From Corallococcus caeni (GTDB lineage Bacteria; Myxococcota; Myxococcia; Myxococcales; Myxococcaceae), in NCBI RefSeq assembly GCF_036245865.1, contig NZ_BTTW01000005.1, positions 310,001 through 374,000 on the forward strand: a stretch of 64,000 bases of DNA, read 5' to 3'. Every line of letters begins with the position of its first letter. Within the stretch, counting starts at the first letter, position 1. The position numbers and the translations under genes were made by a program. Below the pieces are notes generated by a model that was not told the origin of the DNA, did no database searches, and saw nothing but the letters and a program-made list of their open reading frames with translations. Positions 43,901 to 50,818 of this stretch are shown here, piece by piece.

Positions 43901-44462
43901 GCTCAAGAAGGTCAACGCCACCCTCCAGGCCGTCGCGACCGCGGCGGGCGTGGCCGGCACCTTCCCCACCGACGAAAACATCCCCCAGCGGGTGGTGGAC
44001 CTGCTCCTCTGGTGCGTCACCGCCGTGGAGGCCATGACCTCGGGCTGCGTGGCCTACCTGGGCTGGAGGCCTCCGACGGGCGAGGACACGAAGCTCGCCG
44101 CGAAGGTCCTGGAGCAGGTGGACACGGGGCTGCTCGGGGTCATTGGCGTTGGCGGGCTCATCCTCTCCGTCCTGAGCTACGTGATGGAGATGGCGGCCCT
44201 GGCCGGGGACGAGCCGGTGTCCAACTCGCATGGCTTCATGACGGATACGGAGAAGCTCGGCGCCAACCTGCTGCGCTACACGGGGACGGCGCTCGAGTGC
44301 CTGGGAGGCTTCACCCCCTCACCGGCCAAGGAGGAGATTGTCTTCACCGCCTTCGCGTTCGAGTTCGGCGCCGTGGGCCTGGACGTCATCCGGTGGGCGG
44401 AGGCCGTCCTCTACAACCAGGACGAAGGCAACACCGACACGAAGTGCTTCCACCCCAGGTAG
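40947..44462 (+). CDS. Large beta-propeller-like / helical putative pore-forming protein
   Basis: 1171 residues, no signal peptide. Residues about 30-400 are repetitive beta sequence with W-x-x-V/L and ALDDGAGGSRVFV/ALEDRQNGGLSALYV-type strands, suggesting a propeller. About 410-500 looks like an Ig-like domain (VVRFTDAQGAPIVNQPVRVNA, then TDASGTVTLINKVSD). From about 570 to 860 long amphipathic and hydrophobic helices follow (VVSFVVRTIKEALQLISWLFQQLAVLIEDIIAFLGFLFAW), and the last 170 residues hold more hydrophobic helices. This order resembles a receptor-binding plus membrane-inserting toxin, but I recognise no family. AAGGAA precedes the ATG. Probably a partner of the upstream aegerolysin/P47-like protein. 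Confidence 0.6.
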   Translation: MSQTPQTGTATVSSSLMSNYLAATSVDAAYPLASAEDTGGSPLLFSVGASAANTARKTLWVMLRDTTVTTGWRQVELSPDANHDVQGYAVVQAPSGQVIIAVALDDGAGGSRVFVSPALTPTPDGGPWNTLNTAWVQRNGAPAGMPVQRLLLGDFVSASEPPLLVAEVKNTSGTTGRYFVDASTSSTNSAWVNWAPPKDMQTLHDVVVARASITGISYRGTWSLFDDNTGKRCLTFTSLLDPSTNTTHSLSVTAPPGARCLWALEDRQNGGLSALYVGGDGLSWFPSTGLKNAKSTALTIASSAVLSGVTSVLAQQDSQRVSVWAVDGSQRLFSLNNAVGATAGWSVPLQQREHVARLAPRRNQKRSTGELFVTSTDNSLITYLWQDPDTTAWQNTDMVLPTLANGQEFPSYTTVVRFTDAQGAPIVNQPVRVNASEWSRVMVNGYWTDLDASTRVEVKTDASGTVTLINKVSDVGTPVFRFSAAFLAQDVTADPSKELRANLAAKLKSADLSQWKKPDGTPVVPPGADPDLVAQVQASLQQLMDNMDSLPADGSAAPVEPAAPTMAPTAMAKTQTSFRVLGNVTNAIETAAGDVLQALKSAAGAVYEYVIQPIVSGTKTLLQFFVKIGEQVVSFVVRTIKEALQLISWLFQQLAVLIEDIIAFLGFLFAWDDILATQRALEAMTQDALLALAGKLKGSEATITSFFDSLIAQFDSLCDSALGLQDVSTQQVTAQAQSSASAEQQSALDCLTTSPGASFSTYQMSHGGIGQSTSDAPDNPVMEAISDFVQTVQDILSDVATSVTELLQGLQTLAQQGNLSLHAIVKLVAGEAGKALLSAMRDLVLGLCEVVEDLTQAIIQDVLLRPFNIPVITWLYKKLTGEEQLTMLSALSLLTAIPLTIVYKLLTGEAPVPSQPQAQQATLELARMPWRAQPTLELAAKTSNLGPKACAYSILGGAGAEIASLLYSLFLEASALLSIAKVEGPLKKVNATLQAVATAAGVAGTFPTDENIPQRVVDLLLWCVTAVEAMTSGCVAYLGWRPPTGEDTKLAAKVLEQVDTGLLGVIGVGGLILSVLSYVMEMAALAGDEPVSNSHGFMTDTEKLGANLLRYTGTALECLGGFTPSPAKEEIVFTAFAFEFGAVGLDVIRWAEAVLYNQDEGNTDTKCFHPR

Positions 44463-44474
44463 GCCCCCCACGCC

Positions 44475-44505
44475 CCCGTCCCCTGGCACGAAGCCGGGGG
44501 ACGGG
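44475..44505. terminator. Hairpin terminator
   Basis: Perfect 9-bp stem CCCGTCCCC/GGGGACGGG with a 13-base loop, between convergent stops at 44462 and 44525. It probably ends the two-gene unit to its left and the lipoprotein gene to its right. Confidence 0.55.
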
Positions 44506-44524
44506 AGGTGTCACGACGGAACGG

Positions 44525-45364
44525 CTAGCGCGCCTGGGCGCCGTCGGCCTGGGCGGTGGCCTCGTTCAGGATGGTGTAGCCGCTGGCGGAGCCCTTCACG
44601 TCGATGCCGGAGAAGTGACGGTAGGGATAGGCGCCGTCGCCGATCTGCTCCACCAGCTCCAGCGTGTCACCGGTGAGCTGCTGGCCGTTCACCAGGGTGG
44701 TGAAGGTCTTGCCCTTGAGGCTCATGCGCCAGTTGCAGGCGCCCACCTCGGTCTGGGGCGCGGCGGTCTCGCGCACGGCGTAGGGGAACGGCAGGTGGCG
44801 GAAGTCGATGTTGGCGAAGCCCCAGGCCATGTACACGTTGCCCATCCAGTCCGTGAAGATGATGACGCGGGCGGCGGGCTCCTGGGTGCCGCCGCCCTGG
44901 TACACGCCGTCGCGGTACACGTTGACGCGGTAGCTGGAGCCGCCGGCCGTGCCGGTGAAGGCGGGCGCCAGGGCCAGCTGCGTCCCGGTCGAGTTCGGCG
45001 TGACGCTCAGCGTGCTGACCACCTGGTCCGTGTCGCGCGCGGCCAGCGAGAACCGGCCCTGGCCCTGGCCCTGGCCCAGGGTCATCCGCGTGGTCTGCTG
45101 CCAGCCTTGCGCGTCGGAGAACCGGCTGGCGACACCGTCCGCCTGCGGGTTCGCGAGCCCGGAGACCTGGAGCCCTTCCGCCGTGGCGGTCAGCTGCGCG
45201 TTGCCGGTGGCACAGCTCTGGATGCCATTGAACCGCGAGACACAGCCCTGCGCCTGCGACTCCTGCGTGTCCATGGGAGCCTGTGCGCCGTCGTCCGGTC
45301 CCTGGCAACCCGCCAGGGTCAGGAAAGCCGCCGCCATCGCGAATGCCGTCTTCATCGTCCGCAT
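44525..45364 (-). CDS. Lipoprotein of unknown function
   Basis: 279 residues with a lipoprotein signal (AMAAAFLTLAGCQG, Cys near 20). The mature protein is Gln/Thr/Ala-rich and beta-type, with GSSYRVNVYRDGVYQGGG and VIIFTDWMGNVYMAWGFANIDFRHLPFPYAV; no family is evident. ATG 45364 follows GAGGTCG; ATG 45355 is an alternative. A 24-bp palindrome lies immediately upstream, and the 5' region shares a motif with the M4 protease gene. Confidence 0.7.
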   Translation of the reverse strand: MRTMKTAFAMAAAFLTLAGCQGPDDGAQAPMDTQESQAQGCVSRFNGIQSCATGNAQLTATAEGLQVSGLANPQADGVASRFSDAQGWQQTTRMTLGQGQGQGRFSLAARDTDQVVSTLSVTPNSTGTQLALAPAFTGTAGGSSYRVNVYRDGVYQGGGTQEPAARVIIFTDWMGNVYMAWGFANIDFRHLPFPYAVRETAAPQTEVGACNWRMSLKGKTFTTLVNGQQLTGDTLELVEQIGDGAYPYRHFSGIDVKGSASGYTILNEATAQADGAQAR

Positions 45365-45388
45365 GTCTTCGACCTCGAAAAAGGGGGT

Positions 45389-45412
45389 GTGTTTCACCCG
45401 GGGGTGAAACAC
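45389..45412. promoter_or_regulatory. 24-bp palindrome upstream of lipoprotein gene
   Basis: GTGTTTCACCC, GG, GGGTGAAACAC: perfect 11-base arms, 24-47 bp before the lipoprotein start at 45364. It overlaps the motif shared with the M4 protease promoter. It could be a repressor site or an mRNA hairpin. Confidence 0.5.
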
Positions 45413-45630
45413 CGGGCACGAGACCTCCCGCGCCCGGCGGCCAGCGCTCCTGCACCCTCCGAGCCAGTAACCTGCGAAAACAAATGTTCCTGTTTACGCA
45501 GCAAAACGAGCTGACGCAGCAAGTCGCTGTAGCCCCGCATGTCACAGGTGTCTGGGTTTGTAGCGTGCACCGTCACGGCGGGACGGCCTCGTAGGGGCTC
45601 CCACTGTTGCGGCTCGGCTACACTCGCCGC

Positions 45631-46971
45631 ATGCACGCCGTCACTTCCGACCCCGCGGTCCTTCCGCCCCGGCTTCCGTCAGGGCTTCCCTGGGTGGGCC
45701 AGGGGCTGGAGTACCGCAAGGACCCGCTGGGCTTCTTCCTGCGCTACGCGGGCGCGGGCGCGGTGGTGCGGACCCGCTTCGTGGGGACGGCCGTCTACCT
45801 GCTCAACACGTCGGAGGCCATCGAGCACGTGCTGGTGAAGAACTTCCGCAACTACCCGAAGGACGCCTTCCAGAAGCGCGCCCTGGAGGCGGTGGTGGGC
45901 CAGGGGCTGTTCACCAGCCACGGCGACGTCTGGATGCGGCGGCGGCGGATGATGCAGCCGGCCTTCCACAAACACCTGCTGGCCGCGCACGGGAGCGTGG
46001 CGGTGAGGGCCGCGAACACCTGGCTCGAGTCACGGCGGGAGGGAGAGGCCTTCAACGCGTACCCGGAGATGATGGCGCTGACGCTGGACGTGGTGGCCGG
46101 GACGCTCTTCGGTGCGGACCTCTCCGCGCGGGCGCGGGAGCTGGGGCGGGCCATGGAGGCGGTGATGCTGCACGCCCAGTTCCTCTTCGACACGCCCCTC
46201 CCGCTGCCGGCCTGGGTGCCCACGCCGGGGCAGCGGCGGTTCCAGGCCGCCCTGCGCACCCTGCACGCCGTCGTGGACGACGTGGTGGAGGTTCGGAGGA
46301 GGCAGGGCGGTCCCGGAGACGACCTGCTGGGCCTGCTGCTGGAGGCGCAGGCCGGGGAAGGCGAGCCCCTGACGGACGCGCAGTTGCGCGACGAATGTCT
46401 GACGTTGATGATCGCCGGGCATGAGACGACGGCCGCGGCGCTGGCGCTCAGTCTGTGGTTGCTGGCGCGTCACCCGGAGGCGGAGGCCGCGCTGCGGCGG
46501 GAGCTGGGAGGCCGCGAGCCCACGGTGGCGGACCTGCCGTCGCTGCCGTACTGCGAGCAGGTGGTGAAGGAGTCGCTGCGTTTGTATCCGCCCGCGTGGG
46601 GCATGAGCCGGGTGGCGGAGGCGGACGACCGGATGGACGGCGTCCACGTCCCCGCCGGCACGGTGGTCGCGTGGTCACAGTGGGCGCTGCACCGTGACGC
46701 GCGCCACTTCCCGGAGCCGGAGGCCTTCCGTCCCGAGCGCTGGGCGGACGGGCTGGAGCGGCGCCTCCCACGCTTCGCCTGGTGTCCCTTCGGAGGAGGG
46801 CCCCGGCTCTGCATCGGCGCGGGCTCCGCGTTGATGGTGATTCGCCTGGTGCTGGCCACGCTGCTCCAGCGCTTCCACTTCGACGCCGGGCCCGGGCCCG
46901 CACCCGAGGTCCTCCCCGCCATCACCCTGCGTCCGAAGGGCGGCATCCCGCTCACGCCACGGGCGGTGTAG
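45631..46971 (+). CDS. Cytochrome P450
   Basis: 446 residues, soluble. The I-helix motif is AGHETTAAA, the ExxR motif is KESLRLYPPAWGMSRV, the PERF-like segment is FRPERW and the heme-binding loop is FAWCPFGGGPRLCIGAG, so the enzyme should bind heme and oxygen. The overall type resembles class CYP102/CYP110-like bacterial fatty-acid or terpenoid hydroxylases. No redox partner or biosynthetic genes are adjacent, so the substrate is open. The start at 45631 (MHAVTSDP) is preferred over an upstream codon at 45607. Confidence 0.92.
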   Translation: MHAVTSDPAVLPPRLPSGLPWVGQGLEYRKDPLGFFLRYAGAGAVVRTRFVGTAVYLLNTSEAIEHVLVKNFRNYPKDAFQKRALEAVVGQGLFTSHGDVWMRRRRMMQPAFHKHLLAAHGSVAVRAANTWLESRREGEAFNAYPEMMALTLDVVAGTLFGADLSARARELGRAMEAVMLHAQFLFDTPLPLPAWVPTPGQRRFQAALRTLHAVVDDVVEVRRRQGGPGDDLLGLLLEAQAGEGEPLTDAQLRDECLTLMIAGHETTAAALALSLWLLARHPEAEAALRRELGGREPTVADLPSLPYCEQVVKESLRLYPPAWGMSRVAEADDRMDGVHVPAGTVVAWSQWALHRDARHFPEPEAFRPERWADGLERRLPRFAWCPFGGGPRLCIGAGSALMVIRLVLATLLQRFHFDAGPGPAPEVLPAITLRPKGGIPLTPRAV

Positions 46972-46982
46972 CGCAGGGACGG

Positions 46983-47453
46983 CTACCCGTTCTCGCGGAG
47001 CCAGAACCAGCGCCCGTTGGAGCGGAGTGCTCCCGCGAGGAACTCGGAAAACGAACCGGCGATCTGGCGGCAGTAGTCTGGGTCCGGGAACGCTTCGTTG
47101 TAGCCGTCGCGGATGGGGTATCGGCCGTTGGAGTGCTGGTTCACATCGAGAAGGATGTAGTTGCTGTCCTGCACCTCGGCGATGGCGAACCAGGACGCAG
47201 GCCCCGCGCGGTCGGTATCGTCCTTGCGCATCACGACCCGTGCCCGGCGAATCCGCTCCAGGGGGAGGAAGGAGAAGGCGGGGTCCACGGGGTCGAACAG
47301 GTCCGCACCGTCGCAGTGCAGATAAAAGGCTCGGAGGTCCGGGTCGAGACGCCACCCTACCCTTTGCTCGAACGCATCGATTTGTTCCGGCGTTGCGGGT
47401 GGGCGGACGTGATGGAGGCGTGAGACCTCTTCGAGCAAGTCGCTCATCGACAT
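46983..47453 (-). CDS. SUKH (SMI1/KNR4) immunity protein
   Basis: 156 residues. DLLEEVSRLHHVRPPATPEQIDAFEQRVGWRLDPDLRAFYLHCDGADLF, then FLPLERIRRAR, WFAIAEV and ILLDVN, is a full SMI1/KNR4 domain. SUKH proteins are the commonest immunity proteins in bacterial polymorphic toxin systems. It starts 4 nt after the stop of a lipoprotein with an HNH-like nuclease end, so it most likely neutralises that toxin in the cytoplasm. Starts at 47453 and 47447 are both possible. Confidence 0.88.
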   Translation of the reverse strand: MSMSDLLEEVSRLHHVRPPATPEQIDAFEQRVGWRLDPDLRAFYLHCDGADLFDPVDPAFSFLPLERIRRARVVMRKDDTDRAGPASWFAIAEVQDSNYILLDVNQHSNGRYPIRDGYNEAFPDPDYCRQIAGSFSEFLAGALRSNGRWFWLRENG

Positions 47454-47457
47454 GGGT

Positions 47458-48078
47458 CTACTCTCCGTAGGGATGGTCCGGGCCCACCTGCGTCCACGGA
47501 GGCTCGTTCGCGTAGCACTGGTTGTAGAGGCCGAACAGGTCCTGATGGATGTCCTTGGGGAACGGGAGGATGTTGTCCCAGTCCGTGGGATTGCCTCCAT
47601 GCCAGAGGTCCCGGATGTGGTGCCCTTCGAAAGGCTTCCCGTTGGCTTCGGCGGGCCACGCCCCAAAGCGTTCCGCCCACTGGCCACGGAATCCCTCCCT
47701 GATGTTCTTCCAGCGACCGCGGGCTGCCTCCGTCTGGAGCGGGCTGAGCGTCCCGTAGTTGCAGCAGCACTGAGTCAGCCCGAACCGGCTCCCAGCCCTG
47801 ACCATCGTGCCTTCGAAGTCCATCTTCACATCCGCCAGCCACATGCAGCCCTGAAGCACATGCCCACTCCCAGCACACTTCTCCTGGCAGTAGGTCATGA
47901 GCTGGGAGCTGCACTGCCACGGGCCGTAGTGGATGACGGTCCGGAACTGGCCCCCGCCAGGCACGTCCACGCGAGGTCCTACCCACTTGCGGACGGCTCC
48001 AGCGGTCGCGGGAAGGGGTGCTTCGGCGCAAGCGGTCAGGAGCAGTGCTCCCACGAGGAGTCCCAGTTTGAGTTGCAT
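47458..48078 (-). CDS. Lipoprotein with HNH-like nuclease toxin domain
   Basis: 206 residues. A lipoprotein signal (LLVGALLLTACAEA, Cys17) is followed by a Cys-rich region (CSSQLMTYCQEKCAGSG, QCCCNYG) and a C-terminal domain with FEGHHIRDLWHGG and NPTDWDNILPFPKDIHQDLFGLYN (about 151-186). The GHH and N...H arrangement is that of HNH/treble-clef nucleases in polymorphic toxins. Next to it lies a SUKH immunity gene. Lipoprotein toxins with immunity partners are the SitA/SitI type, which M. xanthus passes between cells by TraA/B outer-membrane exchange. Its N-terminal region is not the same as that of the SitA at 50819, so SitA membership is inferred. Confidence 0.75.
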   Translation of the reverse strand: MQLKLGLLVGALLLTACAEAPLPATAGAVRKWVGPRVDVPGGGQFRTVIHYGPWQCSSQLMTYCQEKCAGSGHVLQGCMWLADVKMDFEGTMVRAGSRFGLTQCCCNYGTLSPLQTEAARGRWKNIREGFRGQWAERFGAWPAEANGKPFEGHHIRDLWHGGNPTDWDNILPFPKDIHQDLFGLYNQCYANEPPWTQVGPDHPYGE

Positions 48079-48209
48079 CGAGTGGAACTCTACTCAAGGG
48101 TGAACACTCCCCACGTCGTCGTCCCTGGAGGCGGACGATTTTCCGGCCCCGGACGCTTCCGGTTCCAGGGGGGCGGATCCACTTTTGGCGGTGAGGAGTC
48201 ACACACCCC

Positions 48210-49685
48210 ATGGATGCGGAAGGCACATCGGAGCTGGGGGCCGCGAAGGTTCCCCTCGTATCCACCCAGAAGCAGCAGCGCACGCGGCGCACGCCCCGGA
48301 AGCTGAAGCCCTCGCGGCTCCAGGCCGTGGACTTCCGCTCCGTGGAGGAGCGCATGGACGCCGGCCGCGCCCTGCGCAAGCGCTGTCCCCGTGGCAGCCA
48401 CGCCACGTGGAAGGCGTTCCGGGGACGCGACCCGCTCGCGCAGCTCAAGGAGTCCGACGCCACGCGGCTGCCGTGGCTGGTGCCCGTGCGCCATGAGCGC
48501 ATGTCGGAGTCCCCCTTCGCCTTCCTGCGCGGCACGCCCTTCGTCATGGCGCGCGACCTGGCCCACACGCCGAACAGCGGCCTGCGCAGCCAGATTTGCG
48601 GCGACGCGCACCTGGCCAACTTCGGCCTGTTCGGCACGCCCGAGCGCAACCTCATCTTCGACCTCAACGACTTCGACGAGACGCTGCCCGGCCCCTTCGA
48701 ATGGGACGTGAAGCGCCTGGCCGCCAGCTTCGTCATGGCGGCGAAGCAGAACGGCCTGGGCGCTCGCTGCGGGAAGAAGGCCGCGCGCAAGGCCGTGGAG
48801 TCCTACCGGCTCACCATGCGCGAGCTGACGACCAAGAGCCTGCTGGAGGTCTGGTCGCTGCACGTGGACGCGAAGGAGCTGAAGAACGCCGGCTCCGACG
48901 ACACCGCGAGGCTGGCCACGGAGGCGGTGGAGAAGGCGAAGCGGCACACCAGCGCGCACGCGGTGGAGAAGCTCACCGTCGAGCGCAACGGCCAGCGCCA
49001 CCTGGCCTACCAGCCGCCCCTGCTCTTCCCGCTCACGGCGGTGAAGATGGACGTGTCGCCGTCGGAGCTGGAGCGGCGCATCAAGCGGCTCACGGTGGGC
49101 TACCTGGAGTCGCTGGACGGCGCGGTGCGCGACCTGTGCCTGCGCTACCAGCGCAAGGAGTGGGGCTTCAAGGTCGTGGGCGTGGGCAGCGTGGGGCTCC
49201 AGGCCTACGTCGTGCTGTGTGAAGGCAACGGCGGGGAGGACCCGCTGGTGTTGCAGCTCAAGGAGGCGAAGGCGTCTGTCTTGGAGCCCTACCTGGGACC
49301 CAGCGAGTTCCACAGCGCGGGCGAGCGCGTGGTGGTGGGCCAGCGGCGCATGCAGGCGTTCTCCGACCTGTTCCTCGGCTGGACGGAGGTGGAGGGCATG
49401 GGCGCCTTCTACGTGCGCCAGCTGCGCGACATGAAGGGCGCGCTGGACGCGGAGAAGATGGACGCGCCCGTGTTCCAGGACTACGCGGACGCCTGTGGCG
49501 CCACCCTGGCCCGCGCGCATGCGCGCACCGGCGACGCCGCGCTCATCGCGGGATACCTGGGCACCAACGCCCACTTCGACGAAGCCGTCGCGGAGTTCGC
49601 CTGCGCCTATGCGGATCAGGTGGAGTCCGACTACGGGAACTTCATCGACGCGCAGGCGAAGGCGCTGGAAGCACTCACGCATTGA
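48210..49685 (+). CDS. DUF2252 family protein
   Basis: 491 residues. RMSESPFAFLRGTPFVMARDLA, SQICGDAHLANFGLFGTPERNLIFDLNDFDETLPGPFEWDVKRLAASF and VGVGSVGLQAYVVL follow DUF2252, a family related to kinase-like/aminoglycoside phosphotransferase folds: GDAHLANFG and DLNDFDE correspond to the catalytic loop and metal site. The substrate is unknown. A GAGGAG lies 12 bases before ATG 48210. It diverges from the lipoprotein toxin gene. No evident functional link to the toxin modules on either side. Confidence 0.88.
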   Translation: MDAEGTSELGAAKVPLVSTQKQQRTRRTPRKLKPSRLQAVDFRSVEERMDAGRALRKRCPRGSHATWKAFRGRDPLAQLKESDATRLPWLVPVRHERMSESPFAFLRGTPFVMARDLAHTPNSGLRSQICGDAHLANFGLFGTPERNLIFDLNDFDETLPGPFEWDVKRLAASFVMAAKQNGLGARCGKKAARKAVESYRLTMRELTTKSLLEVWSLHVDAKELKNAGSDDTARLATEAVEKAKRHTSAHAVEKLTVERNGQRHLAYQPPLLFPLTAVKMDVSPSELERRIKRLTVGYLESLDGAVRDLCLRYQRKEWGFKVVGVGSVGLQAYVVLCEGNGGEDPLVLQLKEAKASVLEPYLGPSEFHSAGERVVVGQRRMQAFSDLFLGWTEVEGMGAFYVRQLRDMKGALDAEKMDAPVFQDYADACGATLARAHARTGDAALIAGYLGTNAHFDEAVAEFACAYADQVESDYGNFIDAQAKALEALTH

Positions 49686-49891
49686 GAAAACAGGCGTTGT
49701 GGGATGCACAGCCATTCGTCCCGAAGTCTGTCATTGATTGACGGACGCGAGGGTCAGCCCCAGTTATTCCCTACCCTCCGGCTGTAATTCTTCACCCACC
49801 CTCAACCCCCACCCGCCCGCGCGGGCCGGTGGACCCCGTCCCGCTGTCTCCGGAGGAGGGGCGGTGTCCACCATCACGCGCACCCCCGCCC

Positions 49892-50368
49892 ATGACGACC
49901 CGTACGAACTGGCTGTCCGCTGCCGTGCTGACCGTGGCCCTCTACGTCGCGCCGGCCTCCGCGCAGTCCTTGCAGTGCGTGAACACGGACTCCACCGAAG
50001 CCGTGGCCATCACGGCGGTCGCCACCGCGGTGAACGCGGCGCAGACCGCGGCGGACACCACCCGGAATGCCCTCACGACGCTGAACCTGTTCACCATCCT
50101 CGCGGCCACCCAGCAGAACACCTCCGCGCTCCTGGCGGTCGCCCAGGCCGAAGCGGCGGTGGCGCTGCTGACGCCCTCGGCACTGACGACGGACCTCCGC
50201 GCTCCGCTCGCCACGGCCACCTCCGGCATCAGCAGCCTGCGCGACGCCACCACCTCGCTGCTGGCGGGGAACCCCGGTGCCGCGCAGCAGGCCTTCACCG
50301 TGGCGCTCGGGCAGGTGGACTCGGCGGTGGGCCTGGCCCGCTCGCTGCCCCCGCTCTGCCGGCCGTGA
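49892..50368 (+). CDS. Secreted Ala/Thr-rich protein of unknown function
   Basis: 158 residues with a signal peptide (WLSAAVLTVALYVAPASAQS). The mature part is Ala/Thr-rich with heptad-like helices (AVAITAVATAVNAAQTAADTTRNALTTLNLFTI, then LLAVAQAEAAVALL) and two cysteines, one near each end (LQCVNTD, PPLCRP), perhaps bridged. I do not recognise it. The stop is only 14 bp from the truncated carH end on the opposite strand, so it marks the outer edge of the presumed insertion. Confidence 0.7.
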   Translation: MTTRTNWLSAAVLTVALYVAPASAQSLQCVNTDSTEAVAITAVATAVNAAQTAADTTRNALTTLNLFTILAATQQNTSALLAVAQAEAAVALLTPSALTTDLRAPLATATSGISSLRDATTSLLAGNPGAAQQAFTVALGQVDSAVGLARSLPPLCRP

Positions 50369-50381
50369 CGCCCGCGGGCGC

Positions 50382-50467
50382 TCAGCCCGCCAGCCGCGTC
50401 CCGTCGTCCTGATGAGTGAAGAGTTTCACGCCCAGGCGCTCGCGGACGTCCGCGTGCGCCTGGGCGG
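50382..50467 (-). pseudogene. Duplicated 3' end of carH
   Basis: Read on the minus strand this 86-bp piece encodes AAQAHADVRERLGVKLFT then HQDDGTRLAG and stop. The intact carH end reads AAQAHADICERLGVRLFL then HEDDWTRLVG and stop. The DNA is about 86% identical over 86-88 bp (roughly 12 differences) and similarity stops abruptly at 50467. There is no start, so it is not expressed as a gene. It lies 2.6 kb from the intact end, in the same orientation, with the SitA module between. Confidence 0.85.
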
Positions 50468-50818
50468 CCTCAGGGGTCCGTTGCAGTTGTGATTCCGCAA
50501 GGCCAGGATGCCGCGCCTCCTGAGCTTCCGGGAGTCACTCTCAGGGGACTTCTGCCGAGGGAGCTTGCAAAGATCGCAGATACCTTCTGACGCCGGATTC
50601 AGAGCTTCGGCGCCGGATTTCTCGGCGGCCTCGATCGGTGAACGCACCACGTGGGTGCTCACCATGGCCCCCTGCTTGACGGGAGGCGCTGGACTCCGAG
50701 AGTGTCCGGAATGGCATCGAGGGCATCCTGCTCAACCACGCGATGCTGTGGGAGGCCCTGCGGTCCAAGGTGCGCACGGAGGGAGGACCCTCAGCGGTAG
50801 GTTCGCAGGGGCAAGGGC
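50468..50818. other. Interval between carH remnant and SitA gene
   Basis: No gene with a supported start. A short protein-like stretch, LDSESVRNGIEGILLNHAM then LWEALRSKVRTEGG, is readable on the plus strand from about 50689 to 50790 and may be the tail of a lost gene, since an in-frame stop at 50677 precedes it. The GC content is lower than the surroundings. The SitA promoter should lie here. Confidence 0.5.

Noticed and set aside
45631..46971. P450 as part of a natural-product cluster
   Set aside because: No synthase, terpene cyclase or redox partner lies within 10 kb; the neighbours are a lipoprotein and a toxin pair.
49686..49891. Possible small gene or tRNA before the secreted protein
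   Set aside because: No tRNA-like T-loop (GGTTCGA with a paired acceptor) and no start with a ribosome site; taken as promoter DNA.
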